From NCBI GenBank assembly GCA_016203115.1, contig JACQNJ010000027.1, positions 1 through 33,343 of the forward strand: 33,343 bases of DNA, written 5' to 3'. Positions 18,049-23,064 of the stretch are shown piece after piece. This DNA is from Candidatus Woesearchaeota archaeon. GTDB taxonomy: Archaea > Nanobdellota > Nanobdellia > SCGC-AAA011-G17 > GW2011-AR20. A program made the translations under genes and the position numbers. The notes under the pieces were generated by a model. It was not told the origin of the DNA and ran no database searches. It saw only the letters and a list, made by a program, of their open reading frames with translations. Every line of letters begins with the position of its first letter. The first letter of the stretch is position 1.

Positions 18049-18312
18049 ATGACTCTACCTGTGGTTTATAGAAAGAAAAGGTTTAGAAAATTTCCATTCG
18101 GTATAAGAGAATTGTTTAAAGAAGGAATTGTTGTTTTTATACCAAAAGATTCGGAGCTTGGCGATAAAGGGCTTTTTCAAATAGCAGATTTAGTCAATGA
18201 TGAAAAAAATAAAAACAAACTTTCTAATGCACCTAAGTTAAGATATGAAATAATGGAAGTATGCGAAAAATTCGGTTATTTAGAGAATTTGAAGAAAAAT
18301 AAAAAGGGCTAA
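18049..18312 (+). CDS. Small basic protein downstream of srp54, unknown
   Basis: I use the ATG at 18049, one base after the srp54 stop, rather than the track's TTG at 18025, which lies inside srp54. The 87-residue product is basic at both ends (VYRKKRFRKF and NLKKNKKG) with an IRELFKEGIVVFIPKDSELGD core. It has no membrane helix and no recognisable catalytic motif. Tight linkage to srp54 suggests co-expression, possibly an RNA- or ribosome-associated role; that is inference from charge and position. Confidence 0.65.
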   Translation: MTLPVVYRKKRFRKFPFGIRELFKEGIVVFIPKDSELGDKGLFQIADLVNDEKNKNKLSNAPKLRYEIMEVCEKFGYLENLKKNKKG

Positions 18313-18322
18313 TTTTATAAAT
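18313..18322 (+). promoter_or_regulatory. TATA box for bud32
   Basis: TTTTATAAAT lies 20 bases before the bud32 ATG at 18343, the right distance for a leaderless transcript. Confidence 0.55.
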
Positions 18323-18342
18323 CCTTTTTCTATACTAATATT

Positions 18343-18939
18343 ATGGAACTACTTAAACAAGGTGCTGAAGCGAAATTATGGGAAGATGAAGGCTTCTTGA
18401 TTAAAGAAAGAATTAAGAAGAATTATAGAATTGATGAAATAGACAACAAATTAAGAAAAACTAGAACTAGAAAAGAGGCTAAGTTACTTGAAAAATCTCA
18501 TAGTCTGATAAATGTTCCAAAGCTATACAATGTTGATGAAAAATCTATGACAATTACTATGGAGTTTGTCCATGGAGATTTAGTTAAGAATGTTTTTGAT
18601 GAGCTGAATGAGAGGATTAGAGTAAATTTATGCGTGGATATGGGAAAACAGATTGCTGAATTACACAATAATAATATCGTTCATGGAGACTTGACTACAA
18701 GCAATATGATTCTTAATAAAGATAAATTATTTTTCTTTGATTTCGGGTTGGGGTTTGAATCTTTAAGAGTTGAAGATAAGGCTGTAGATTTACATTTGCT
18801 GAGACAGACTTTCGAAAGCAAGCATTATTTACATTCTGAAAAGGCTTTTGATAGTGTTTTAAGAGGATATTCTGCTAAAGGAGATAAAAATGCTGTTGAA
18901 AGACTAAAAAAAGTTGAAGGAAGAGGAAGATATAAATGA
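18343..18939 (+). CDS. bud32: Bud32, KEOPS-complex kinase/ATPase
   Basis: The compact kinase fold lacks the normal Gly-rich loop but has QGAEAKLW at the N-terminus, the catalytic motif HGDLTTSNMIL, DFGLGFES and EDKAVDLHLLRQ, all diagnostic of Bud32 (PRPK). Length 198 is typical for a stand-alone form without fused Kae1. Bud32 works with Kae1, Cgi121 and Pcc1 to make t6A37 in ANN-decoding tRNAs such as the tRNA-Thr of this window. A clear TATA box precedes it. A 36-codon ORF overlaps its stop. Confidence 0.93.
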   Translation: MELLKQGAEAKLWEDEGFLIKERIKKNYRIDEIDNKLRKTRTRKEAKLLEKSHSLINVPKLYNVDEKSMTITMEFVHGDLVKNVFDELNERIRVNLCVDMGKQIAELHNNNIVHGDLTTSNMILNKDKLFFFDFGLGFESLRVEDKAVDLHLLRQTFESKHYLHSEKAFDSVLRGYSAKGDKNAVERLKKVEGRGRYK

Positions 18940-19046
18940 ATGAGATTCATCCTGCTTTACTGATATTTTTATCTATTACTGGTCTACTTGTTCTTTATTA
19001 TGTTTTGTTTAGTAAAGAAGGAATTTTTAGAAAAGAAAAGGTTTAA
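18936..19046 (+). CDS. 36-residue single-span membrane microprotein (absent from ORF track)
   Basis: An ATG overlaps the bud32 stop as ATGA and opens a 36-codon frame. The peptide is a short polar start (MNEIHP), one hydrophobic helix (about 7-25, containing LLIFLSITGLLVLYYVLF) and a basic tail (FRKEKV), so it would insert with the Lys/Arg end in the cytoplasm. The overlap and clean topology argue for a real gene, but short hydrophobic frames also occur by chance in AT-rich DNA. Function unknown. Confidence 0.45.
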   Translation: MNEIHPALLIFLSITGLLVLYYVLFSKEGIFRKEKV

Positions 19047-19071
19047 TAATTTTATTTTTTCTTAGTGATTT

Positions 19072-19677
19072 ATGAATGTGAACACTGAAATTGAAGCAAA
19101 GTTTCTTGATATTAACTTGTTGCTTTTAAGAGAAAGGTTGAAAAGAGTTGATGCTAGACTAGTTCATTCTGAGCTCCTTATGAAACGTAAAAATTTTGAT
19201 TTCCCTGATAAAAGTTTAGAAAAAATAGGCGCTTGGATCAGGGTTAGAGATGAAGGAGATAAGATAACTTTGAGTTATAAACGTCTTTTAGATAGGACTC
19301 TTCATGGTACTAAAGATATTACGGTGGAAGTAAATGATTTTGAACGAACTTGTAGTCTTCTTTTGTTACTTGGATTAAAACTTATTTCTTTTCAGGAAAC
19401 CAAAAGAGAAAAATGGACGTATGGTAATTCTGAAATAACTATAGATACCTGGCCTTGGATACCCTCTTTTGTTGAAATTGAATCACCTAATGAGAATGAA
19501 TTAAGAAATGTTGCAGATCTTCTTTGTTTTAGTTGGTCTTCGGTATTGCATGGAAGCGTTGAAATTATATACCAGAAATACTTTGATGTTACTGAGCAAG
19601 AGGTTGATAATTGGGAAACTATTACCTTTACTTCTGTACCCAAATGGCTAGAGAATAAAAGAATAAAATCTGAATAA
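19072..19677 (+). CDS. CYTH-domain protein (class IV adenylate cyclase / thiamine-triphosphatase-like)
   Basis: The defining ExExK motif appears as EIEAK at residues 6-10. It is followed by paired basic residues WIRVRDEG, LSYKR, an acidic strand (TVEVNDFE), ETKREKWTY and a FVEIES strand, which together outline the triphosphate tunnel. Members hydrolyse tripolyphosphate or thiamine triphosphate, or make cAMP; the sequence alone does not decide. Length 201 is normal. A few CGT/CGA arginine codons stand out against neighbours that favour AGA/AGG, which could hint at acquisition from bacteria. It stands alone between bud32 and tRNA-Gln. Confidence 0.8.
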   Translation: MNVNTEIEAKFLDINLLLLRERLKRVDARLVHSELLMKRKNFDFPDKSLEKIGAWIRVRDEGDKITLSYKRLLDRTLHGTKDITVEVNDFERTCSLLLLLGLKLISFQETKREKWTYGNSEITIDTWPWIPSFVEIESPNENELRNVADLLCFSWSSVLHGSVEIIYQKYFDVTEQEVDNWETITFTSVPKWLENKRIKSE

Positions 19678-19681
19678 AAAG

Positions 19682-19689
19682 TTTTAAAA
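19682..19689 (+). promoter_or_regulatory. TATA box for tRNA-Gln
   Basis: TTTTAAAA ends 25 bases before the mature 5' end of tRNA-Gln at 19715, the expected archaeal spacing. Confidence 0.55.
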
Positions 19690-19740
19690 GAGCCGTATAT
19701 TACTCTTTCTTTATAGCCCCGTCGTCTAGCGGTCAAGGAT

Positions 19741-19761
19741 AATACCCTAAGGTATCCTTAA
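19741..19761 (+). other. tRNA-Gln intron 1 (21 nt, position 25/26)
   Basis: The junction forms AAGG/CCTT as the 4-bp helix, with bulges AT|A and AA|A, and the inner hairpin ATACC-CTAA-GGTAT. This is a complete non-canonical BHB intron between the D stem and base 26. Confidence 0.85.
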
Positions 19762-19773
19762 AGTGGCCTTTGG

Positions 19774-19785
19774 ACTTTGGAGGAA
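19774..19785 (+). other. tRNA-Gln intron 2 (12 nt, canonical 37/38)
   Basis: The anticodon loop CTTTGGA is followed by a near copy, CTTTGGAGGAAA, before the 3' half of the stem (GCCAT). Cutting at 37/38 gives the helix CTTT/GAGG (two wobble pairs) with bulges GG|A and AA|A. The repeat makes the exact ends uncertain by a base or so. Confidence 0.75.
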
Positions 19786-19800
19786 AGCCATTGACCGAGG

Positions 19801-19829
19801 GATTTCTCAGTATTCTGAGAATTTCGGAA
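19801..19829 (+). other. tRNA-Gln intron 3 (29 nt, position 53/54 in the T arm)
   Basis: The 5' T stem CGAGG is separated from TTCGAATCCTCG. The junction has outer pairs TTGA/TCGA, helix CCGA/TCGG, bulges GG|G and AA|T, and an inner hairpin with TTCTCAG/CTGAGAA around TATT: a textbook BHB. Confidence 0.87.
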
Positions 19830-19850
19830 TTCGAATCCTCGCGGGGCTAA

Positions 19851-19858
19851 TTTTAAAT
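19851..19858 (+). promoter_or_regulatory. TATA box for the EF-Tu domain-2-like gene
   Basis: TTTTAAAT begins 2 bases after tRNA-Gln and lies 22 bases before the ATG at 19881, which predicts a leaderless mRNA independent of the tRNA. Confidence 0.5.
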
Positions 19859-19880
19859 ACTTTTAAGTTTTCTATATTTT

Positions 19881-20126
19881 ATGGCAAAAGAAGTAGGTAA
19901 AGTTTTTGCGTATTATAGCAATATAGGCGTAGCTGCTATAAAGTTAAGCGGAGCATTAAAGGTAGGGGATACAATAGCAATAAAAGGGCACACTACAGAT
20001 ATTACCCAAAGGGTTGAATCTATCCAGATTGAGCATGAAAAAGTAAAGGAAGCCAAGAAAGGTGATGAAATAGGAATTAAGGTTAGCGATAGAGTAAGAC
20101 TCAATGATGTAGTTTACAAAGACTAA
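19881..20126 (+). CDS. EF-Tu domain 2-like small beta-barrel protein
   Basis: The 81 residues form a single beta-barrel resembling domain 2 of translational GTPases: VGKVFAYYSNIGVAAIKLSG, LKVGDTIAIKGHTTDITQRV, then KKGDEIGIKVSDRVRLNDVV. Archaea and bacteria carry such stand-alone proteins, annotated as translation elongation factor-like. No GTPase domain is attached. A role near the ribosome or with tRNA/RNA modification enzymes is possible but not shown. It has its own TATA box and is followed by the rpS15 promoter. Confidence 0.75.
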   Translation: MAKEVGKVFAYYSNIGVAAIKLSGALKVGDTIAIKGHTTDITQRVESIQIEHEKVKEAKKGDEIGIKVSDRVRLNDVVYKD

Positions 20127-20141
20127 ATTGCAGGGAATAGA

Positions 20142-20150
20142 TTTATAAAT
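20142..20150 (+). promoter_or_regulatory. TATA box for rps15
   Basis: TTTATAAAT is 80 bases before the rps15 ATG. Transcription should begin near 20172-20178 and leave an unusually long leader of about 55 bases for this window. Confidence 0.5.
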
Positions 20151-20171
20151 GCTTACTTTTTGCACTAGTTA

Positions 20172-20230
20172 GGATAGTATTGGTGAAAGCTAATCTATGC
20201 CTAGATACTTAATTCTGGGCAGTTTTAAAA
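20172..20230 (+). promoter_or_regulatory. Structured 5' leader of rps15
   Basis: Two hairpins are visible. The first, ATTGG-TGAAAG-CTAAT, is at 20179-20194. The second and stronger, GCCTAGA-TACTTAAT-TCTGGGC, is at 20199-20220 and ends 10 bases before the ATG. Most genes here have almost no leader, so this could be a translational control element. It is not a match to any riboswitch I know. Confidence 0.35.
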
Positions 20231-20686
20231 ATGGCAAGATTATACAGCGGGAGAAAAGGAAAAAGTGGAAGCAAGAAACCTATAAAAAAAGTTAAGCAGG
20301 GATGGATTCGATATAGTGATAAAGAAGTTGAGCAGTTAGTTATTAAACTAACCAAACAGGGATATAGCCAGAGCAAGTTAGGCGTTGCCTTGAGAGACAC
20401 ATATGGGGTGCCAGATGTTAAAGTTTTAACTGGAAAATCAGTTAGTACTATTATTAAAGAGAATAAATTAAATTCTGAGATTCCTGAAGATTTGCTTAAT
20501 TTAATAAAAAGAGAAACTATGATTCATAAGCATCTTGGGGCGAATAAAAAAGATAAGACTGCTTTAAGAGGATTACAGTTAACTGAGAGCAAAATCAAAA
20601 GACTTGTTAAATACTATAAGACTACAGGCCAATTATCCAGTGCTTGGAATTATAACCGGGAGCAAGCTAAATTATTAACAAGTTAA
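20231..20686 (+). CDS. rps15: Ribosomal protein S15 (uS15, archaeal form)
   Basis: At 151 residues it is the long archaeal/eukaryotic form, with the N-terminal extension MARLYSGRKGKSGSKKP, then SQSKLGVALRDTYGVPDVKV and the conserved helix RGLQLTESKIKRLVKYYKTTG. It binds helix 22 of the small-subunit rRNA early in assembly. The gene is preceded by a possible structured leader and followed by a 197-base gap before rps3ae. Confidence 0.96.
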   Translation: MARLYSGRKGKSGSKKPIKKVKQGWIRYSDKEVEQLVIKLTKQGYSQSKLGVALRDTYGVPDVKVLTGKSVSTIIKENKLNSEIPEDLLNLIKRETMIHKHLGANKKDKTALRGLQLTESKIKRLVKYYKTTGQLSSAWNYNREQAKLLTS

Positions 20687-20883
20687 TTTTATGAATAATC
20701 CTTGCTATTTTAGGTAATCTCCCTGGTTTGTTCGATTTATCTTTTTTTGGAAAAGGGTCACTTTTGAGGTCTTACAGAATGATATTATTGATGCATTTAT
20801 TGAAAAACTTAAGAATTCTTTAGGAAATTTGACTATTGAGGCATAATAGAAAGTTTTATTAAGATTTTTTATGAGGGTATACT
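20687..20883 (+). other. Intergenic stretch with a possible coding remnant
   Basis: This 197-base gap lies between rps15 and rps3ae. One frame from about 20716 to 20846 is open without a start and reads protein-like near its end (NDIIDAFIEKLKNSLGNL, then TIEA and TAA). It may be the 3' relic of a lost gene, since archaea often carry other genes between rpS15 and rpS3ae, or it may be chance. The last 40 bases hold the rps3ae promoter region. No RNA gene is recognised. Confidence 0.3.
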
Positions 20884-21453
20884 ATGGCAGTTCAGGCTTT
20901 AAGCAAGAAAGGTAGGAAAAAATGGTATACTATTACGGCTAGTTCTCATTTTAATGAAAGGCCTCTAGGAGAGACTTTATCTTATGAGCCAGAGCAGCTA
21001 ACGGGAAGAGTTATCAGCACTAATTTATCAAATTTAACTGGAAACTTAAAGGCACAGAATATTAAAGTCAGTTTTAGAATTAAGGAAATTCAGGATAATC
21101 ATGTTGTTACAGAGTTTATCGGCTATGAAATGTCCCCTTCATACCTTAAGAGAGTTGTGAGAACTGGAAGAGACAGAGTAGACCTTTCTTTTTCTGGGAA
21201 AACTAAAGATGGGGTGAAAGTGATTGTCAAGCCCTTTTTATTGACAAAATTTAATACTCATAGATCTGTAAAAACAGTCTTAAAAGAAAAATGCAGAGCT
21301 TTTTTTGAAAAATACTTCAGTGAAACGGAATATCACACTTTTGTTTCACAGCTTATTTCTAATAAAATTAATCAGGATATGAGGGAAGCATTAAGTAAAT
21401 TATATCCTTTAGGCAATGTAGAGATTAGAGCTATGAAGAGAGCTATAAAATAG
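20884..21453 (+). CDS. rps3ae: Ribosomal protein S3ae (eS1)
   Basis: Family signatures KKGRKKWYTITAS, GRVISTNLSNLTG, FIGYEMSPSYLKRVVR and KCRAFFEKYFSETEY, with length 189, identify eS1. It is a small-subunit protein near the mRNA exit site. It lies downstream of rps15, as in many archaea, with no intervening gene that can be recognised. Confidence 0.95.
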   Translation: MAVQALSKKGRKKWYTITASSHFNERPLGETLSYEPEQLTGRVISTNLSNLTGNLKAQNIKVSFRIKEIQDNHVVTEFIGYEMSPSYLKRVVRTGRDRVDLSFSGKTKDGVKVIVKPFLLTKFNTHRSVKTVLKEKCRAFFEKYFSETEYHTFVSQLISNKINQDMREALSKLYPLGNVEIRAMKRAIK

Positions 21454-21478
21454 AGGCATCATCTGTTTTGCCATTCTC

Positions 21479-21640
21479 TCATGCAGCTTCGTATTCTTGT
21501 TTTAATAATACATCAAAAGTAACTTTTGGATAGATCATACCTTCCACCTTTTTTGCTTCTTCTTTCATTTTTGAAAAATCTTCCCTTGAAGTAAAAGAGG
21601 CTGTACAATCATCTCTTGCTAGCACCTCCAGTTTTTCCAC
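21479..21640 (-). CDS. Possible 53-residue protein upstream of tRNA-Thr (GTG start)
   Basis: A minus-strand frame from GTG at 21640 encodes 53 residues of plausible composition (VEKLEVLARDDC, SREDFSKMKEEAKKVEGMIY). A TTTAAATA box lies about 22 bases upstream of the GTG, the spacing used by leaderless genes here; the same AT box reads on the other strand as the tRNA-Thr promoter. No family recognised and no ATG, so it could be chance. Confidence 0.3.
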   Translation of the reverse strand: MEKLEVLARDDCTASFTSREDFSKMKEEAKKVEGMIYPKVTFDVLLKQEYEAA

Positions 21641-21661
21641 AATCTGGAGTGCATAAAAACA

Positions 21662-21669
21662 TATTTAAA
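21662..21669 (+). promoter_or_regulatory. TATA box for tRNA-Thr (possibly bidirectional)
   Basis: TATTTAAA ends 23 bases before the tRNA-Thr 5' end. The TTTAAA core is palindromic and could also serve the minus-strand 53-codon frame. Confidence 0.5.
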
Positions 21670-21692
21670 CATGATTTTTCTGATTTAGCTGT

Positions 21693-21792
21693 GCCTCAGT
21701 AGCTCAGATTGCTAGGTTAATTCCAGCAAGGGCAATGGTAGAGCAGCGGTTTTGTAAACCGCAGGTCGGGTGTTCAAATCGCCCCTGAGGCT
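21693..21792 (+). tRNA. tRNA-Thr(UGU) with a D-loop intron
   Basis: After removal of 28 bases the mature tRNA is 72 bases. Acceptor GCCTCAG/CTGAGGC, discriminator T, D arm GCTC-AGTGGTA-GAGC, anticodon arm GCGGT-TTTGTAA-ACCGC (anticodon TGT), variable loop AGGTC, T arm GGGTG-TTCAAAT-CGCCC. CCA is not encoded. A short T run follows and may act as terminator. As an ANN-decoding tRNA it should receive t6A37 from the KEOPS complex, whose Bud32 subunit is encoded nearby. Confidence 0.92.
21708..21735 (+). other. tRNA-Thr intron (28 nt, position 15/16)
   Basis: The junction has helix GCTC/GGGC (one wobble), bulges AG|A and AA|T, and inner helix TTGCT/AGCAA. Splicing restores a standard D arm, which strongly supports the boundaries. 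Confidence 0.88.
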
Positions 21793-21795
21793 TTT

Positions 21796-21981
21796 TCATA
21801 TAGAAAAAGATTCATCGATAAGTCTTTTTATTCTTTCTTTATCTTCGGTTTTGGCTATTTCTTGTTTTAAGAATTCTGCTGCTAATTCTACTTCAGATCT
21901 GTCATAAATCATTTTTTTTATTAAAGGCTTAGGTGTATCCATTGTTTTTATTAAATTAAAAAAACTTAAAAGACTTGGCAT
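21796..21981 (-). CDS. Small acidic/basic helical protein between tRNA-Thr and tRNA-Val
   Basis: This minus-strand frame encodes 61 residues, or 48 if the second ATG at 21942 is used. That second start reads MDTPKPLIKKMIYDRSEVEL and has a TTTTAAG box about 25 bases upstream, so I prefer it. The peptide is helical and charged (AAEFLKQEIAKTEDKERIKRL). No family is recognised; a small regulatory or antitoxin-like protein is conceivable but unsupported. It fills the gap between two tRNA genes on the opposite strand. Confidence 0.4.
   Translation of the reverse strand: MPSLLSFFNLIKTMDTPKPLIKKMIYDRSEVELAAEFLKQEIAKTEDKERIKRLIDESFSI
21965..21972 (+). promoter_or_regulatory. Possible TATA box for tRNA-Val
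   Basis: CTTAAAAG lies 28 bases before the tRNA-Val 5' end. A second AT-rich stretch (TATATTAT, 21981-21988) is closer but probably too near to serve. Confidence 0.35.
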
Positions 21982-22000
21982 ATATTATTTTATCGTTTAT

Positions 22001-22089
22001 GGGCTCGTCGTCTAGCGGTTATGAGTCAACTAATAAACGCGTCCTTGACGTGGACGAGGTCACAGGTTCAAATCCTGTCGGGCCCACCA
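22001..22089 (+). tRNA. tRNA-Val(GAC) with a 13-nt intron and apparent encoded CCA
   Basis: The acceptor GGGCTCG pairs with CGGGCCC (one G-T wobble) and the discriminator is A; the next three bases are CCA, unlike the other tRNAs here. The anticodon arm is CGTCC-TTGACGT-GGACG with anticodon GAC, variable loop AGGTC, T arm ACAGG-TTCAAAT-CCTGT. After removing 13 bases the D arm reads GTCT-AGCGGTTA-TGAC and the mature body is 73 bases. The next ORF starts 5 bases downstream, so the two may share a transcript. Confidence 0.88.
22024..22036 (+). other. tRNA-Val intron (13 nt, near position 23/24)
   Basis: A full BHB can be drawn: outer helix GCG/CGC, helix GTTA/TAAT (one wobble), bulges TG|A and AA|A, inner GTCAAC. 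Because both junctions carry A, the position could equally be 24/25; the mature sequence is the same. Confidence 0.78.
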
Positions 22090-22093
22090 TAAA

Positions 22094-22861
22094 ATGGTAT
22101 ATATACATAAACTTAACCAGCTAACACCGAAAATTGCTGATATTGAGAGTGTTCCTATTATTAGGATCATTAAAAAAGATTTTTCTTTGCCGGTTAAGGA
22201 AGAGGTAATAAAAAAGTACTTTTCACCTTACTTTGTTCAAGAGCAAGATATTGAAGCTATGAAGAACTCTTTGAATATTATCCAACCAACACTTGAGGAA
22301 TTTAAAGAATTACTAGAAAAAAAAGACCCTGATTATGCATCTGTTAATATCACCAGGGCGTATAAGCTTGTATCGGAAGTGCAAGAACCTTTATTACTTA
22401 ATACTCATTATGCTGAAGGAATATTCACATGGCAAGAAGAATTTGTAAAAGAAGCTACTTTGATTTTTAATAGCCTGCCTGGTGCTAGGTCCCATGAGAA
22501 GAAAATAGAGTTGAATAATAAATTAAATGTCTTATTTCAAAAGATTTTGAGAAATAGAGAATTTACTTTTGCTTATCAGGATATTATCCATGAAGCTGAA
22601 TTTGAGCATATTGCCAGCTTAAAGAATATGATTTCTGATGGATTTCTTTTTTATATTAAGATGGAAGAAGAGCTTAATAAGATAAACTTTAACTCTATTA
22701 AAAAAAGGATACCTCTAGATAAATTACGTCATTCAGAATCTTTAGAAAAGAGTGTCTCTGGTATTAAAAATGGAGTTGATAAAGCTTATCACATTAATAT
22801 GAGCATGATAAACTGGGCTGTTTTGTTTTATTCTTATGTTAAATTTTTGAAGGGATCTTAA
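22094..22861 (+). CDS. Unknown helical cytoplasmic protein directly after tRNA-Val
   Basis: The product has 255 residues, mostly amphipathic helix (VKEEVIKKYFSPYFVQEQDI, LEEFKELLEKKD), with no signal peptide, membrane span or nucleotide-binding motif. A conserved-looking WQEEFVKEA segment lies near the middle and a long helix near 190-230. The ATG is 5 bases after the CCA of tRNA-Val and no separate TATA box is evident, so it may be read from the tRNA promoter. I do not recognise the family. Confidence 0.65.
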   Translation: MVYIHKLNQLTPKIADIESVPIIRIIKKDFSLPVKEEVIKKYFSPYFVQEQDIEAMKNSLNIIQPTLEEFKELLEKKDPDYASVNITRAYKLVSEVQEPLLLNTHYAEGIFTWQEEFVKEATLIFNSLPGARSHEKKIELNNKLNVLFQKILRNREFTFAYQDIIHEAEFEHIASLKNMISDGFLFYIKMEEELNKINFNSIKKRIPLDKLRHSESLEKSVSGIKNGVDKAYHINMSMINWAVLFYSYVKFLKGS

Positions 22862-22872
22862 TTTCGTATTTT

Positions 22873-22904
22873 CTTACTAAGTAACTAACTTACTAAGTAA
22901 CTAA
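22873..22904 (+). repeat. Two perfect tandem 16-bp repeats, likely operator
   Basis: CTTACTAAGTAACTAA occurs twice in direct succession. Each copy contains the odd-length palindrome TTACT-A-AGTAA. The second copy ends 4 bases before the TATA element of the next operon, so it covers the BRE position where TFB would bind. The first encoded protein downstream looks like a ribbon-helix-helix DNA-binding protein, which fits an autoregulated operator. Confidence 0.7.
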
Positions 22905-22908
22905 GAAA

Positions 22909-22919
22909 TATTTATAAAT
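22909..22919 (+). promoter_or_regulatory. TATA box of the 22.9-32 kb envelope operon
   Basis: ATATTTATAAAT-type sequence lies about 22 bases before the ATG at 22941, directly downstream of the tandem repeats. Confidence 0.6.
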
Positions 22920-22940
22920 TAGAAAAATACCTGTTTTTTG

Positions 22941-23063
22941 ATGAAAAAATACCTTCTTCTTATTGAGGATGAAAAACTTTGGGAGAAATTTAAGTCTGTT
23001 ATTAAAAAAGACATTAATACAGAGATAATGGAGCTCATAAAGAAGAAGGTTAAAGGTGACTAG
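22941..23063 (+). CDS. 40-residue ribbon-helix-helix-like protein (absent from ORF track)
   Basis: The frame encodes MKKYLLLIEDEKLWEKFKSV and then IKKDINTEIMELIKKKVKGD. A short strand (KKYLLLI), a first helix (DEKLWEKFKSV), a turn with Asn and a second helix (TEIMELIKKKV) match the Arc/MetJ/CopG ribbon-helix-helix plan, whose dimers bind tandem short palindromes. A TATA box and the double 16-bp repeat stand directly upstream, and the next gene starts one base after its stop. I infer a transcriptional repressor of this operon. An antitoxin role is less likely, since no toxin gene follows. Confidence 0.6.
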   Translation: MKKYLLLIEDEKLWEKFKSVIKKDINTEIMELIKKKVKGD

Positions 23064-23064
23064 A

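Larger units (their letters stand above)
19715..19849 (+). tRNA. tRNA-Gln(UUG) containing three introns
   Basis: After removal of 21, 12 and 29 bases, a regular 73-base tRNA remains. The acceptor AGCCCCG pairs perfectly with CGGGGCT and the discriminator is A. The D arm is GTCT-AGCGGTCAA-GGAT, the anticodon arm GTGGC-CTTTGGA-GCCAT with anticodon TTG, the variable loop TGAC and the T arm CGAGG-TTCGAAT-CCTCG. CCA is not encoded. The introns lie after positions 25, 37 and 53, and each forms a BHB with 3-base bulges around a 4-bp helix. Without splicing the T arm cannot form, so a standard tRNA scan may miss the gene. A TATA box lies upstream. Confidence 0.9.

Noticed and set aside
20172-20230. 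Box C/D guide RNA before rps15
   Set aside because: No RTGATGA C box or CTGA D box is present in the leader.
22873-22904. Short CRISPR-like array
   Set aside because: The two repeats are directly adjacent with no spacer, and there are no cas genes in the window.
23056-23064. GTG start for the pilin-like gene
   Set aside because: It lies inside the RHH-like ORF; the ATG at 23065 puts the basic KRGQ motif at a normal distance from the N-terminus.
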